From Lachnospiraceae bacterium UBA7196 (GTDB lineage Bacteria > Bacillota > Clostridia > Lachnospirales > Lachnospiraceae): a stretch of DNA of 59,744 bases. Below the pieces are notes generated by a model. That model was not told where the DNA came from. It saw only the letters and a program-made list of their open reading frames with translations, and made no database searches. Where the stretch lies: the NCBI GenBank assembly GCA_002490835.1, contig DKUU01000024.1, positions 1 through 59,744 of the forward strand. The letters are read 5' to 3'. Position 1 is the stretch's first letter, and each line of letters opens with the position of its first letter. Positions 15,834 through 25,215 of this stretch are shown piece after piece. The position numbers and the translations under genes are program-made.

Positions 15834-17255
15834 TTATTCTGAATTTGTTGATTCTTCCTCCTGCTGCAGCATCACCGTCACCTTAAACACCTCCGCCCCC
15901 GCCTTGATGTCCAGATAGCCCAGATACCGCTGCGCCACATCCTGCACATTTTTAAGCCCCACGCCGTGCTCCATTAAAATCTCCGGCAGACTGCCCTGCT
16001 TCGTGGTCGCAGGAAGGCTCTCCCCGTCCTTCCACGCCAGCCTCCCGTCAAAGCTGTTTTCCACCTCCACCAGCAGAAAATGTTCCTTCCTTTTCAGATT
16101 CAGGCTGACATAGCGTTTCTCCCGTTCCACTTTTTCACAGGCTTCTATCGCGTTATCCAAAAGGTTATTCAGCACGATCCCTAAGTCAAAGGCGGAAATG
16201 GTATCCGTTTCGCGGTAATCAAATATTACCCGAAATACGATCCCGGACTTTGCCGCCCGCCGGTACTTGTCATTAATGATCACGTCCGTCACGGCGTTTC
16301 CCGTACTGAATTTATAGTCAAACTCCTGTATCGTCTCGTCCAGCTTCCTAATATATGTTTCCACTTCCTCATACTTTTCCCCGGCGACAAGCCCCTTGAT
16401 ATTCGACATATGGCCTCTCATCTCATGCCTTGCCCTGCGTATGTTCCCGTAAAAATGTTCCGCCTCTTCCAGCCTTCTCTTCATCGCCTTCATCTGCTGT
16501 TCTTCCACGAAATGCTTTTCCTTTTCTGTCTGCAATTCCTTGTACCGTTGAAAAATGATGATCGCCGAGATCTCTCCAGCAAAGAGCAGGACTGCAAGCA
16601 GCGGGATCTTCCACACCATTTCCCTTCTCTGGGTAAAGAGGAAAAAAACCTCCTGTTCGACCGGAACCGCAGAGATATCAATGACGATCCACGTCAGCAT
16701 ACTGCCGACCACATTGAGGGCGGACAAAAAGACCACCTCCTGCAGATTCATAGCCGGCGGTCTTTTTACCACCTTTTTCAAGACCCAAATCATGACGCTG
16801 AATGCAAGCGTATACAATAACAGGATACCGCTCTGCCCGATGACCAGCATCCGATACATTTGCTCCAGATATCCGGTATCCATCACATCCAGCCCGCCCA
16901 GCATATCCTCTTCCAAAACCTGATAGATACTGCTGGCGATCAGATAGCTCATCCCATGGAAATGATAAAATAGAAGCAGGGTAAACACGGCTTTTTCCAT
17001 GCACCCTCTGTATTTGAAGCGGCAGTATCCAAGAACCAGCGCCGCGCACACGACATACCTGACCCATCCCGGAATGACCGGACAAAGATGCAGAAGCACA
17101 TTGACAGCCGCAAAGCCCCCTGCAAAGAGCAGCGTTTTTTTCTCTCTTTGAAATCGGAAAAAGACATCCCAGACGATCAGAAATAAAACGACCTGCAAGA
17201 ATTTATGAAACCCTCCGGCTATGCTGCTAAATAACACGAATCCTTCCTGACTCAT
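15834..17255 (-). CDS. GHKL-type sensor histidine kinase (AgrC/VirS class)
   Basis: 473 aa. About six membrane spans make up the first 200 residues, followed by a coiled linker, an H-box (ARHEMRGHMSNI), an N-box (NNLLDNAIEA) and a G-box (GVGLKN). This is the class that senses peptides or small ligands and phosphorylates a LytTR partner. The start overlaps the end of the LytTR gene by 4 nt, so the two form a matched pair. No obvious peptide-signal gene is beside them. The ligand is unknown. Confidence 0.9.
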   Translation of the reverse strand: MSQEGFVLFSSIAGGFHKFLQVVLFLIVWDVFFRFQREKKTLLFAGGFAAVNVLLHLCPVIPGWVRYVVCAALVLGYCRFKYRGCMEKAVFTLLLFYHFHGMSYLIASSIYQVLEEDMLGGLDVMDTGYLEQMYRMLVIGQSGILLLYTLAFSVMIWVLKKVVKRPPAMNLQEVVFLSALNVVGSMLTWIVIDISAVPVEQEVFFLFTQRREMVWKIPLLAVLLFAGEISAIIIFQRYKELQTEKEKHFVEEQQMKAMKRRLEEAEHFYGNIRRARHEMRGHMSNIKGLVAGEKYEEVETYIRKLDETIQEFDYKFSTGNAVTDVIINDKYRRAAKSGIVFRVIFDYRETDTISAFDLGIVLNNLLDNAIEACEKVEREKRYVSLNLKRKEHFLLVEVENSFDGRLAWKDGESLPATTKQGSLPEILMEHGVGLKNVQDVAQRYLGYLDIKAGAEVFKVTVMLQQEEESTNSE

Positions 17256-18004
17256 CCGCCCTCCTCCGCGATATATTCCAGATAAGCCTTGACAAAATCC
17301 TGATATTTGTACTTTGAGATCGGAAGTCTCGCGCCATCTTTCATCCGTACCTCCGTGCGGCTGTAGCGCTCCACAAAGCGCATATTGATCAGATATCCCT
17401 TATGAATGCGGAAAAAGCTTTTTTGCAATTCCTCCTCCATCTCGCCGATCTTACCGTAACACTCTATTTCTTCTTCCCGCATCACGATCATGATCTTTCT
17501 GTTTCGGCTCTCAATATACGAAATATCGTCTACAGAAACATTCCTCGTGATCTTCCCGCGCCTGACCGGTATGCGCCTTGGCTCCGCCTCCTTTTTGGCA
17601 TCCAGATAACGGCACTCCCGCAGGGCCTGTGAGAACACCTGCGCAAACTCTTCTTCCCCGATCGGTTTCACCAGATACTGAAAGGCATTGACGGAAAAAG
17701 CCTTCGGCATATATTCCGAGTAGCCGGAAACAAAGATCAGCAAAGGAAGGCTCCCCCATAAGGGCTCCTCCCGCTCTTCCTTCCACGCCCTGATCTGCTT
17801 TGCCACTTCCATCCCGTCGACGCCATCCATAGAAATATCCAGAAATAGGATGTCTATCCGCTCCCGCCCTTCCTGCTTCCAAAACTGCAAAAATTCTCCG
17901 CCGGATGAAAACTCCATAATAGAAAAGCTGCCGTCCTGCCGTCCGATCAGCTTTTTTATCAGGCAGCGCATGTTTTCTTCATCGTCGCAAATCGCTATCT
18001 TCAA
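17252..18004 (-). CDS. LytTR-family response regulator
   Basis: 250 aa. A receiver domain (acidic pocket DDE at 7-9, phospho-acceptor Asp56 in LFLDIS) is followed by a LytTR DNA-binding domain (VSVDDISYIESRNRKIMIVM ... FFRIHKGYLINMRFV). The most likely start is TTG at 18004 with GGGGAGG 5 nt upstream. The longer frame back to 18172 adds a non-homologous tail and crosses the terminator of the neighbouring operon. It works with the kinase encoded immediately downstream. Confidence 0.9.
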   Translation of the reverse strand: MKIAICDDEENMRCLIKKLIGRQDGSFSIMEFSSGGEFLQFWKQEGRERIDILFLDISMDGVDGMEVAKQIRAWKEEREEPLWGSLPLLIFVSGYSEYMPKAFSVNAFQYLVKPIGEEEFAQVFSQALRECRYLDAKKEAEPRRIPVRRGKITRNVSVDDISYIESRNRKIMIVMREEEIECYGKIGEMEEELQKSFFRIHKGYLINMRFVERYSRTEVRMKDGARLPISKYKYQDFVKAYLEYIAEEGG

Positions 18005-18120
18005 GTTATCCTCCCCGCTAAAATCATTATTTCCTGTCCTTCTATATTTATCGGCTAAAATATCGGGAAAGGAAGAAGGATTGTTGTATGAGGACATCTG
18101 GCGGTAGTGACTGGAAATCA

Positions 18121-18160
18121 AAAAACCGCCGTCCATGGTCTCTCCCACAGCGGCGGTTTC
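18121..18160 (-). terminator. Terminator of the chemoreceptor/esterase operon
   Basis: AAACCGCCG and CGGCGGTTT arms, 9 bp with a 19-nt loop, followed on the minus strand by a run of T (18125-18120). It begins 16 nt past the esterase stop. Confidence 0.8.
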
Positions 18161-18175
18161 CTCTAAACCCATACG

Positions 18176-19186
18176 TTATAAGTACTTTTCCAAAAAGGAA
18201 AACATCTCAAGGCTCCATCTCCATGCCGAATGATCGTAGGCAAGGCCGCAGCCGTGTCCTCCTGTCGGATAGTAACAGCACTCGTGCATAACGCCCGTCT
18301 CTTTCAGCTTCGCTTCCAGCCTTTTGGTATTTTCAGGCGGAACACAGTCATCGTCAAGGCAGGTCCACGCAAAGGTCGGCGGATAATCGGCCGTGATCAG
18401 ATTCTCCACGGAAAGCTCCCTGCGCATCGCCTCGTCGTCCTTCCCAAGCAGGGCCAACACACTGCCTTCATGCGCGACCCCTTTTTCAAAGCTGATCACC
18501 GGATAGCCTAAGGCCACCGCGTTTGGTTTCCCTTCCGGCAATAACGTATCCGCAAGCGCGGCTGAAGATGCGCATAAATGCCCGCCTGCCGAAAAGCCCA
18601 CAATACCGATGCGATTCGGATCGACCTGATATTTCGCGGCATTTTCCCTGACATAGCGGATGCTGTCTAAAAGGTCCATCTGTGGATCGGGATAGCGGCG
18701 CGGGGCCACTCTGTAACGAATCATAAAGGTCACATAGCCCTTTTGTTCGGCTACCATCTGAATCGGCGTACCCTCGTTCTGAAAACTGACAAATTCATAG
18801 GCGCCGCCCGGACAGATGATAAGCGCCGGTCTTTTCGCCTCTTCTTTTTCAGTTTCTTTTGCAGTTGCCGGCGGCGTGATCAAAAAGGTCTGTTCCGCCC
18901 CTTCTTCGTCCGGCTCCCAAGCCTTCCAATCATGCAGATGCAGGCACTGTCTTTTCCCCGTCTGTATCTCTACTATCAGATTCGCCGTATCAACGAGCTG
19001 CTCCGCGATCCCCCGCAGATCACTTCCCCACGGTGTCTGCCCTCTAAAGGCGGAAAGCCGCAGCGGCTCCTCCCACACTTCCTTAGGAAACAGATTGAAA
19101 AATTCTTCCGCAAAGAGAAACGGCAGCCATTTTTTCATGTCCGGCGCAGATAAAATTTCAGATAATGAATCGGTCGTTGTAAACAT
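18176..19186 (-). CDS. Alpha/beta hydrolase, acetylxylan-esterase-like
   Basis: 336 aa with no signal peptide, so cytoplasmic. It has an oxyanion-hole segment CPGGAY (about 125-130), the nucleophile elbow GFSAGG with Ser199, an acid region CLDDDC and His in GGHGCG near the C-terminus. This is the BD-FAE/Axe type of esterase that commonly removes acetyl groups from imported xylo-oligosaccharides. An N-terminal extension of about 115 residues precedes the hydrolase fold. It starts 12 nt after the chemoreceptor gene and shares its promoter. Confidence 0.82.
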   Translation of the reverse strand: MFTTTDSLSEILSAPDMKKWLPFLFAEEFFNLFPKEVWEEPLRLSAFRGQTPWGSDLRGIAEQLVDTANLIVEIQTGKRQCLHLHDWKAWEPDEEGAEQTFLITPPATAKETEKEEAKRPALIICPGGAYEFVSFQNEGTPIQMVAEQKGYVTFMIRYRVAPRRYPDPQMDLLDSIRYVRENAAKYQVDPNRIGIVGFSAGGHLCASSAALADTLLPEGKPNAVALGYPVISFEKGVAHEGSVLALLGKDDEAMRRELSVENLITADYPPTFAWTCLDDDCVPPENTKRLEAKLKETGVMHECCYYPTGGHGCGLAYDHSAWRWSLEMFSFLEKYL

Positions 19187-19197
19187 ATCGTTATCCC

Positions 19198-21234
19198 CTA
19201 TTTAAACATACTCACGATATCTTTGATCTCATCCACATTCGACTGGTTCGTATCAGCAATCTTAATAATGGAATCGGCGATCTGCGTCGTCATGTCGTTC
19301 TTCGTAACGATTTCGTTTACGCCCTGTTCGTTGTCATCGGACGCCATCTTAACATTATTGATCTGATCCCGGATATTCGCGGCGCTCTCGGTAAATACGG
19401 AAGCCTCTCTGTGAATGCTCTGAATGACCGCCCGAATATCGTTGACCACCGCTTCATACTGATCTGCCATCGTTGCAAATTCCTGAAATTTGCCGGATAC
19501 ATCCGTCTCCATAAACGCGATGATATCTTCAAAGCACGCCTGAACGCTCTCGATGCTCTTGTTTGCGTCCTTACAGATCGCCTGAATCTGATTGGCCGTA
19601 TCAGAGGAATTTTCCGCCAGACTCCCGATTTCACCGGCGACGACGGCAAAGCCCCTGCCTGCCTCGCCTGCTCTCGCCGCCTCTATGGAAGCGTTCAAGG
19701 AAAGCAGATTCGTCTGGCTCGTAATATCAAGGATCTGCGTGGCCATCTCGTTGATCTTCATCAGGGACTGCAGGTTTTTCATCGCCCCCTCGATGTCCCG
19801 CTTCGTCTCCGTAACCTTTTTTGAATTATTCGACAGCGTATCCGCCACCGTTTTACTCATAGCGTTTGCCGTGCGGATCAGCGCTTCGCTCTTTTCGTTT
19901 CCATCTCTGGCGCTCATCGTGATATCTCCCACGATATGATTGATCTTCTCCACCTCTTCCGTAACCACTTCAATGGATGAGTTCGTATTCGTTATGCTGG
20001 CGGACAGTTCCTCCGTAGTTGCCTGATTGTCTTCCGCACTCTCCATCAGCTCATTCGAAGCCGATCGTATTGTCTCGGCACTTCCCACCAGAGACTCCGA
20101 ACACTGATTCAGGGTGTTTAACATCTTGCGGAAGGTGACCGTCAGCGTATCCACCGCCGTAGCCAGCTTGCCGACTTCACTCCCGCACCCGATATAGCCC
20201 TCTATCAGCGCATCCTCGCTTAAGTCAAGCGTCTCGATCTTCTGAATCTTTTTGATCACCTTTTTAAGCGGTTGCAAGTTCAGGGTTATCATCACCCACG
20301 ACATGCTTGTGATCAAAAGAAACGCCAGACCGCAGACAACGCCCAAAACACTGCGGCTCTTATATACCGGCTGATACAGCTCGTCCTTCTCATTCCTGAT
20401 TACGAGTGCCCACGCCCTCTCCGGAATCGACTTAAAGACTGAAAAATACTCTGCGCCGCCTTCGTCATAGGTAAGCTTTCCTGTTTCCTGCCCGCCCTCG
20501 ATCTTGGACATGACGTCCAGCAGGGCCGGATCCTGAATCTCTGTCAGGATCAATTCAGCGTTATCGTCGAAAATATACTGCTTTGTCGCCACATTGATCA
20601 GCGAATAAGTCGTATTTTCAATGCCATGCGTGGAAACGGAAGCCAGCTGCTGCGCCAGCCCGTCCGTCTTGATCGCGCCGCCGACGAAGCCGAGCGGTGT
20701 ATCCCCGTCATAGATCGGCACATACATGGATATGATGAGCTGTCCCGATGCCGGCGACTTTAAGATACCCGTATTAAAAACACCGCCTCTGGCCGCCGTC
20801 AGATTGCTCTGAAGCTGTTTGAGGGAATCGCCCTCGCGCAGGACCATTCCGACCGCATCCGGATTGGAATGCGTCATCGTCTCGGTTCCCCACGTACACA
20901 CATACAGGCCTTCCCAACCTTTGAGCGCCGCAAAATATTCGGAATTATAAGCCTGCAGGGCTCCCTGCTTTGCCTGATCGCCCGTGTTTTGTAAAAATTC
21001 TAAAATAGCCGGCTGCTTAGAAAACGATATGAGCTGACTCTCCGCATTTAATATGTACTCATCGATCAGCTTTGTTTTGGCGTCCAGAGACGTCTGCATA
21101 TTGTCTTCCACGTCGTTGATGAGCATCGAAGTGATATTACTGTTTGCGATATAAAATACCACTCCCATCGACAACGCGGATACGATCGCCACAATTGACG
21201 CGATCGCGACCCCCATTTTTAGATTCTTAAACAT
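19198..21234 (-). CDS. Methyl-accepting chemotaxis protein with dCache-type sensor
   Basis: 678 aa. TM1 (about 8-30), an extracellular region of about 250 residues with dCache features (GFVGGAIKTDGLAQQL), TM2 (LGVVCGLAFLLITSMSWVMI), a HAMP segment and the long coiled-coil signalling hairpin with the conserved tip (QTNLLSLNASIEAARAGEAG). It relays ligand binding to CheA/CheW. No flagellar or che genes are in the window, but the receptor implies a motile strain. A LacI-type palindrome lies just downstream of its promoter, which implies expression only when a sugar is available. Confidence 0.92.
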   Translation of the reverse strand: MFKNLKMGVAIASIVAIVSALSMGVVFYIANSNITSMLINDVEDNMQTSLDAKTKLIDEYILNAESQLISFSKQPAILEFLQNTGDQAKQGALQAYNSEYFAALKGWEGLYVCTWGTETMTHSNPDAVGMVLREGDSLKQLQSNLTAARGGVFNTGILKSPASGQLIISMYVPIYDGDTPLGFVGGAIKTDGLAQQLASVSTHGIENTTYSLINVATKQYIFDDNAELILTEIQDPALLDVMSKIEGGQETGKLTYDEGGAEYFSVFKSIPERAWALVIRNEKDELYQPVYKSRSVLGVVCGLAFLLITSMSWVMITLNLQPLKKVIKKIQKIETLDLSEDALIEGYIGCGSEVGKLATAVDTLTVTFRKMLNTLNQCSESLVGSAETIRSASNELMESAEDNQATTEELSASITNTNSSIEVVTEEVEKINHIVGDITMSARDGNEKSEALIRTANAMSKTVADTLSNNSKKVTETKRDIEGAMKNLQSLMKINEMATQILDITSQTNLLSLNASIEAARAGEAGRGFAVVAGEIGSLAENSSDTANQIQAICKDANKSIESVQACFEDIIAFMETDVSGKFQEFATMADQYEAVVNDIRAVIQSIHREASVFTESAANIRDQINNVKMASDDNEQGVNEIVTKNDMTTQIADSIIKIADTNQSNVDEIKDIVSMFK

Positions 21235-21275
21235 ACTCCCTCCTGACTGAAGCAGCCGTTTCTGCTCCCCTCTTT

Positions 21276-21291
21276 GGTAAATCGATTTACC
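21276..21291. promoter_or_regulatory. LacI-type operator of the chemoreceptor/esterase operon
   Basis: GGTAAATCGATTTACC is a perfect 16-bp palindrome with a central CG, the classic shape of LacI/GalR operators. It starts about 14 nt downstream of the predicted transcription start, a roadblock position. No LacI-family gene is in the window. Confidence 0.7.
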
Positions 21292-21311
21292 TTTGCTACA
21301 ACTACCGTTTC

Positions 21312-21340
21312 ATTTTATCACAACAGTAACGATATCACAA
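21312..21340 (-). promoter_or_regulatory. Promoter of the chemoreceptor/esterase operon
   Basis: On the minus strand TTGTGA (21340-21335), 17-bp spacer, TAAAAT (21317-21312). Confidence 0.7.
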
Positions 21341-21407
21341 GAAAATATATTTATTTCCGCAACAATATTTTCGGCAGCACTCCGATTCCCGATTCCGCAT
21401 GAAAAGA

Positions 21408-21436
21408 TTGCTTAATTGATCCATTTGCTATATAAT
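21408..21436 (+). promoter_or_regulatory. Promoter of the ArsR-type regulator
   Basis: TTGCTT, 17-bp spacer, TATAAT, with a leader of about 55 nt before the start codon. Confidence 0.7.
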
Positions 21437-21496
21437 GAATCTTAAATATTATATCAACGTATTTTATGCTAAAATAATTTAAGGTCGGTGAATCGT

Positions 21497-22441
21497 ATGC
21501 TTCATATCAAAACGCTGGATGACGGTTTAGAAATCTTTAAGGCTCTGGGATCAGAGATCAGAATCGAGATTGTGAAGATTCTTTTAGAAAATCCGGGAAT
21601 GAGTATGAATGAACTGGCGGGTAGGTTGAATATCACAAACGGCGCGCTTACAAATCATATCAAGAAGCTGGAAGACTGCGGCATCGTTTCCATATCCAAC
21701 GAATCAGCCGGACACGGCAACCAAAAAAAGTGTTCGGTCTATCTGGACAAGATTTTGGTCGATATCGATGCGCAGGAAGATTTTAAAAATGTATATCAGA
21801 CCAGTTTGAAAGTGGGACATTTTACCGACTATAATGTATATCCGACCTGCGGCATTGCCTCCAATACCGCTTTGATCGGCGAAGTGGACGACACGAGATA
21901 TTTTGCCCATCCCGAAAGATACGAAGCGGACATCCTCTGGTTTACCAAAGGCTATGTGGAATATATCGTTCCTAATTTCATCCCCTGCGGGCAAAAGATC
22001 GACCAGATCACCATCTCTCTGGAGATCAGTTCGGAAGCGCCGGGCATCAACGACATCTGGCCCTCCGACATCTCCTTTAAGATCAACGGCAAAAAAGTAG
22101 CCACTTGGACGAGTCCCGGCGACTTTGGCAGTGTCCGGGGTATCTTCACGCCCGACTGGTGGTATCCAAACTGGAACCAGTACGGCCTTTTAAAAATACT
22201 TGTCATCAACAAGCGCGGAACGTTTATTGACGGTCTGCAGGTATCTGACGTGTCCATCAACGATTTTGAGTTTGACTACCACAGCACCATCAAGCTGCGG
22301 CTGGAAGTGGAAGACGACGCGGAACATATCGGCGGTCTCACCATTTTCGGTAAAACCTTCGGCAACTACAATCAGGATATCGACGTGCGCATCAATTACA
22401 GCCCCATCGCCGATACCCCGACCCCGGCGCAGGAATCATGA
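21497..22441 (+). CDS. ArsR-type winged-helix regulator with large C-terminal sensor domain
   Basis: About 314 aa. A winged helix of the ArsR/MarR type (FKALGSEIRIEIVKILLENP ... GALTNHIKKLEDCGIVSI) is followed by a beta-rich domain of about 210 residues with many aromatic residues (DWWYPNWNQYGLL). No metal-binding cysteine motif of classical ArsR sensors is evident, so a carbohydrate or other organic ligand is more likely. The start may be GTG 21488 or ATG 21497; GGTG lies 6 nt before the latter. It converges on the second chemoreceptor gene (6-nt 3' overlap) and may control the neighbouring sugar operons. Confidence 0.75.
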   Translation: MLHIKTLDDGLEIFKALGSEIRIEIVKILLENPGMSMNELAGRLNITNGALTNHIKKLEDCGIVSISNESAGHGNQKKCSVYLDKILVDIDAQEDFKNVYQTSLKVGHFTDYNVYPTCGIASNTALIGEVDDTRYFAHPERYEADILWFTKGYVEYIVPNFIPCGQKIDQITISLEISSEAPGINDIWPSDISFKINGKKVATWTSPGDFGSVRGIFTPDWWYPNWNQYGLLKILVINKRGTFIDGLQVSDVSINDFEFDYHSTIKLRLEVEDDAEHIGGLTIFGKTFGNYNQDIDVRINYSPIADTPTPAQES

Positions 22442-24529
22442 GTCTTCTAAAATGAACCGGCTCATGGATTCCTGTAGTTCTTCCGCTCCCGCGTTCAAAG
22501 TCCCAACCGTATCTGCGAGCGTATTGATCTCTTCCATTTTCTCACATACGACTCCGGATATCTCTTCTATAGAGGACGCAATCCTGCTGGATAACTGATA
22601 GATCTCTTCGATCGAATCGTTTACCGCTTCCTTATTTTCCTGCATATTCTTCATCTTCTGCCGAATCGAACCCAGCGCTTCCACCAGCATTGTCACACTG
22701 GCATTGATGTTACTAAACGTAGAGACCGTATCCCGTAACATCTCCGTCTGTCCACGCAGAAATTCTTCCGTTGTCTTAGCCGCATCCGTCGCCACCCGAT
22801 TACTCTCCTGAATGCCGCCTACGATCTCCCTGACAACCGTTCCCGCCTTCATGGACTGGTCGGCAAGGTTACGGATCTCCATGGCCACGACAGAAAATCC
22901 CTTGCCGCTCTCCCCCGCTCTGGCCGCTTCAATAGAGGCGTTCAGCGACAGCAGATTCGTCTGGGAGGCAATGTCTTCGATCGTCGTGATAATGTCGACA
23001 ATCCTGCCGGACTGCGTATTGGCCTGATTTATACTGGACAACAGGCTTTCCGCGATTTCCGCCGTCTCTTTTGACTTTATGCTCAGTTCGTCGATCCCGT
23101 CTTTTCCCTGTTCGACCGAACGCAGAGCCTCTTCTATTTTCTGCGTCATCTCTTCCGAGGCACGATACACTTCGTTAATCTTTTCAGAAAAGTCCGCCAT
23201 TTCTCCTACGCTCGTCTCCGTCTGTCTGAACTGCTCCTTCACGCTGCCCGACACGGATTCCATCGAGGAAGAAACCTGCCGCATGGAATCTTCGATTCCG
23301 GCAGCGTATGAATACGCCTGCTGCGAAAGTTCTCTGACCTGTGTGCCGAATTTCTGATTATTTCCCACCAGACTTTTGATTCCGTCAAGCATTTTATTGA
23401 TGCTGCCCGCAAGTGTACCAAATTCATCCTCGCGTTTCACCTGCACCGTTTCCATCAGATTTCCCTGCGAAATCAGATAGAGGGAACCGTTCATGGACTT
23501 TAACGCGCTGCTGATGCCCTTTGAGAGCCACAAACCACACAGAACAGCAAACAAAGAGGCCAGTATAACGATCAGGATCGTAATATTCCGTATACCGCTG
23601 ACCTCCGCCAGAATCGTACTTTTCGGAACCAGTACGCAGACTTTCATTCCGGTCTTTCCGACAGGCGCACTGACAAGCAGCTGGCTCATACCGTTTACCT
23701 GCACATACTCCGACACGACCTCCTTCGAGGATGCTTCCGGCAATATGCTTTCAGCCGAAAAAACCGCGTCGCCCTGATAACGCTCCATTTTGGTCTCTTC
23801 ACCTTCTATGTATTCGCGCAAAAGGAACTCCCGCCCATCCTCCGTCACGATGCCGCGAACACTCCCGCTTCCAAGCGCCATGACGCTAAGCAGGTTTTCC
23901 ATGTAATTCTTATCTACATCGATCACCAGAAATCCTTTGTTATTTTTTAAAACAAAGTGCATCATAAAGGAAAAGACATAGGATTCATTAGATGCTCCAA
24001 GTACGCCGTCGATATATTCATGATTACCCACCCAGGCATTAGAGGTTTTCTTACTGTTCATAGCCTTTCCCTGCGTCGTCTCCATAAATGCCTGATACGC
24101 ATTCTCCGGAAATCCTTTTACATTCGCCAAAAGACTTTTTCCGCTCTCCGCGTACACATAATAATTCCCGATATAGGGAGCCGCGCTCCTGATCGCAATC
24201 AAATCATCGTTTAGCCCGTTGGCATAACGGGTGGCTTCCGTACCTCCCGTCTGGGACATCTCGTTATAGTAGGTATTAAAATCTTCGCTAAGATAAAATT
24301 CCACAGCTTTATTGGAAACCGACTCGCAGATCAGTTGTACGGACGTACTCATGGAGGAAGCTGCACTGACTACCGCATCCTCATATTTATGTCTGACTGC
24401 CGCAGATGCCATTTGATAGGACAGACCTCCCAACAGCATGATAAGTACGATCGCTCCGGCAAAAACCACCATCAGCGAATTTGTGATCTTCTTTTCCCGT
24501 TTTGGTTTGCCAGCCTTTTCTTTTTTCAT
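22436..24529 (-). CDS. Methyl-accepting chemotaxis protein
   Basis: 697 aa. TM1 (LMVVFAGAIVLIMLLGG), an extracellular sensor of about 270 residues, TM2 (NITILIVILASLFAVLCGLW), HAMP and a signalling hairpin with the conserved tip (QTNLLSLNASIEAARAGESG). It follows the YesL-like gene by 39 nt and is the last gene of the sugar-transporter operon, so the receptor and transporter are probably made together and respond to the same sugar. That link is inference from gene order. Confidence 0.92.
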   Translation of the reverse strand: MKKEKAGKPKREKKITNSLMVVFAGAIVLIMLLGGLSYQMASAAVRHKYEDAVVSAASSMSTSVQLICESVSNKAVEFYLSEDFNTYYNEMSQTGGTEATRYANGLNDDLIAIRSAAPYIGNYYVYAESGKSLLANVKGFPENAYQAFMETTQGKAMNSKKTSNAWVGNHEYIDGVLGASNESYVFSFMMHFVLKNNKGFLVIDVDKNYMENLLSVMALGSGSVRGIVTEDGREFLLREYIEGEETKMERYQGDAVFSAESILPEASSKEVVSEYVQVNGMSQLLVSAPVGKTGMKVCVLVPKSTILAEVSGIRNITILIVILASLFAVLCGLWLSKGISSALKSMNGSLYLISQGNLMETVQVKREDEFGTLAGSINKMLDGIKSLVGNNQKFGTQVRELSQQAYSYAAGIEDSMRQVSSSMESVSGSVKEQFRQTETSVGEMADFSEKINEVYRASEEMTQKIEEALRSVEQGKDGIDELSIKSKETAEIAESLLSSINQANTQSGRIVDIITTIEDIASQTNLLSLNASIEAARAGESGKGFSVVAMEIRNLADQSMKAGTVVREIVGGIQESNRVATDAAKTTEEFLRGQTEMLRDTVSTFSNINASVTMLVEALGSIRQKMKNMQENKEAVNDSIEEIYQLSSRIASSIEEISGVVCEKMEEINTLADTVGTLNAGAEELQESMSRFILEDS

Positions 24530-24568
24530 AGTTTATCTCCATTATCCCAATCGTCCGCCGGACGGTTC

Positions 24569-25201
24569 TTATCCTTCTTCCGGCGTATCGAAATCATCAT
24601 AGCGCTCATCTATATGATTCATAAAAACACGATAAAAAAAGAACGAATTAACATATATAAGAAGTGCGAATCCGATAAAGATCATGATGCTGTTTGCCAC
24701 CAGCGAAACCAGATTCACATACACGACGACTCCCGTGATTACCAGCACGATCCCCGTATAGGGAAGATAGCCGACCGCAAACCTGGCCGCATTCAGCAGA
24801 AGCTCTTTTCTCTTTCCTTCAAATTTGGCAAAGACGGGAAAGATCCACAACGACCATATCCACAGAAAGATCGCGATCACGATGCTTATCATCAGCATCA
24901 TTTTCCCAAAAAAGCCCCCGAACCGGTTCCAGAAAAAGAGATCCACCGCCAGCACAAAGCAGGCCGCCATCATTCCCAGCCAGATCGGTGTGATCGCAGC
25001 GAAACTACTTTTAAAGCTGCTAAAAAAGCGCTTGATCACATAGCCGTCCCCGCAGCGGATGGAAGTGATGCTGACATAATAGGCCGCACAAGTAGCTGCC
25101 CCCGCCGTAACAACGGGGAGGCAGCATAAGATCCAAAGAATATTTAACAGAATCAGATCCGTCATTTTATTTAAAAATGCGATCACTGGTGAATTTGACA
25201 T
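24569..25201 (-). CDS. YesL-family (DUF624) membrane protein
   Basis: 210 aa with about five spans. Its N-terminus (FLNKMTDLILLNILWILCCL) and following PVVTAGAATCA are typical of DUF624/YesL proteins, which regularly sit beside sugar ABC permeases and rhamnogalacturonan or arabinan genes. Biochemical role unknown. GGAGAGG lies 5 nt before the ATG, and it is 14 nt after the permease gene. Confidence 0.88.
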   Translation of the reverse strand: MSNSPVIAFLNKMTDLILLNILWILCCLPVVTAGAATCAAYYVSITSIRCGDGYVIKRFFSSFKSSFAAITPIWLGMMAACFVLAVDLFFWNRFGGFFGKMMLMISIVIAIFLWIWSLWIFPVFAKFEGKRKELLLNAARFAVGYLPYTGIVLVITGVVVYVNLVSLVANSIMIFIGFALLIYVNSFFFYRVFMNHIDERYDDFDTPEEG

Positions 25202-25215
25202 TTCATCCTCTCCAT

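Noticed and set aside
24335..25129. 264-aa plus-strand frame opposite the YesL gene
   Set aside because: Shadow frame with implausible composition (very rich in His, Asp, Arg) and no ribosome-binding site.
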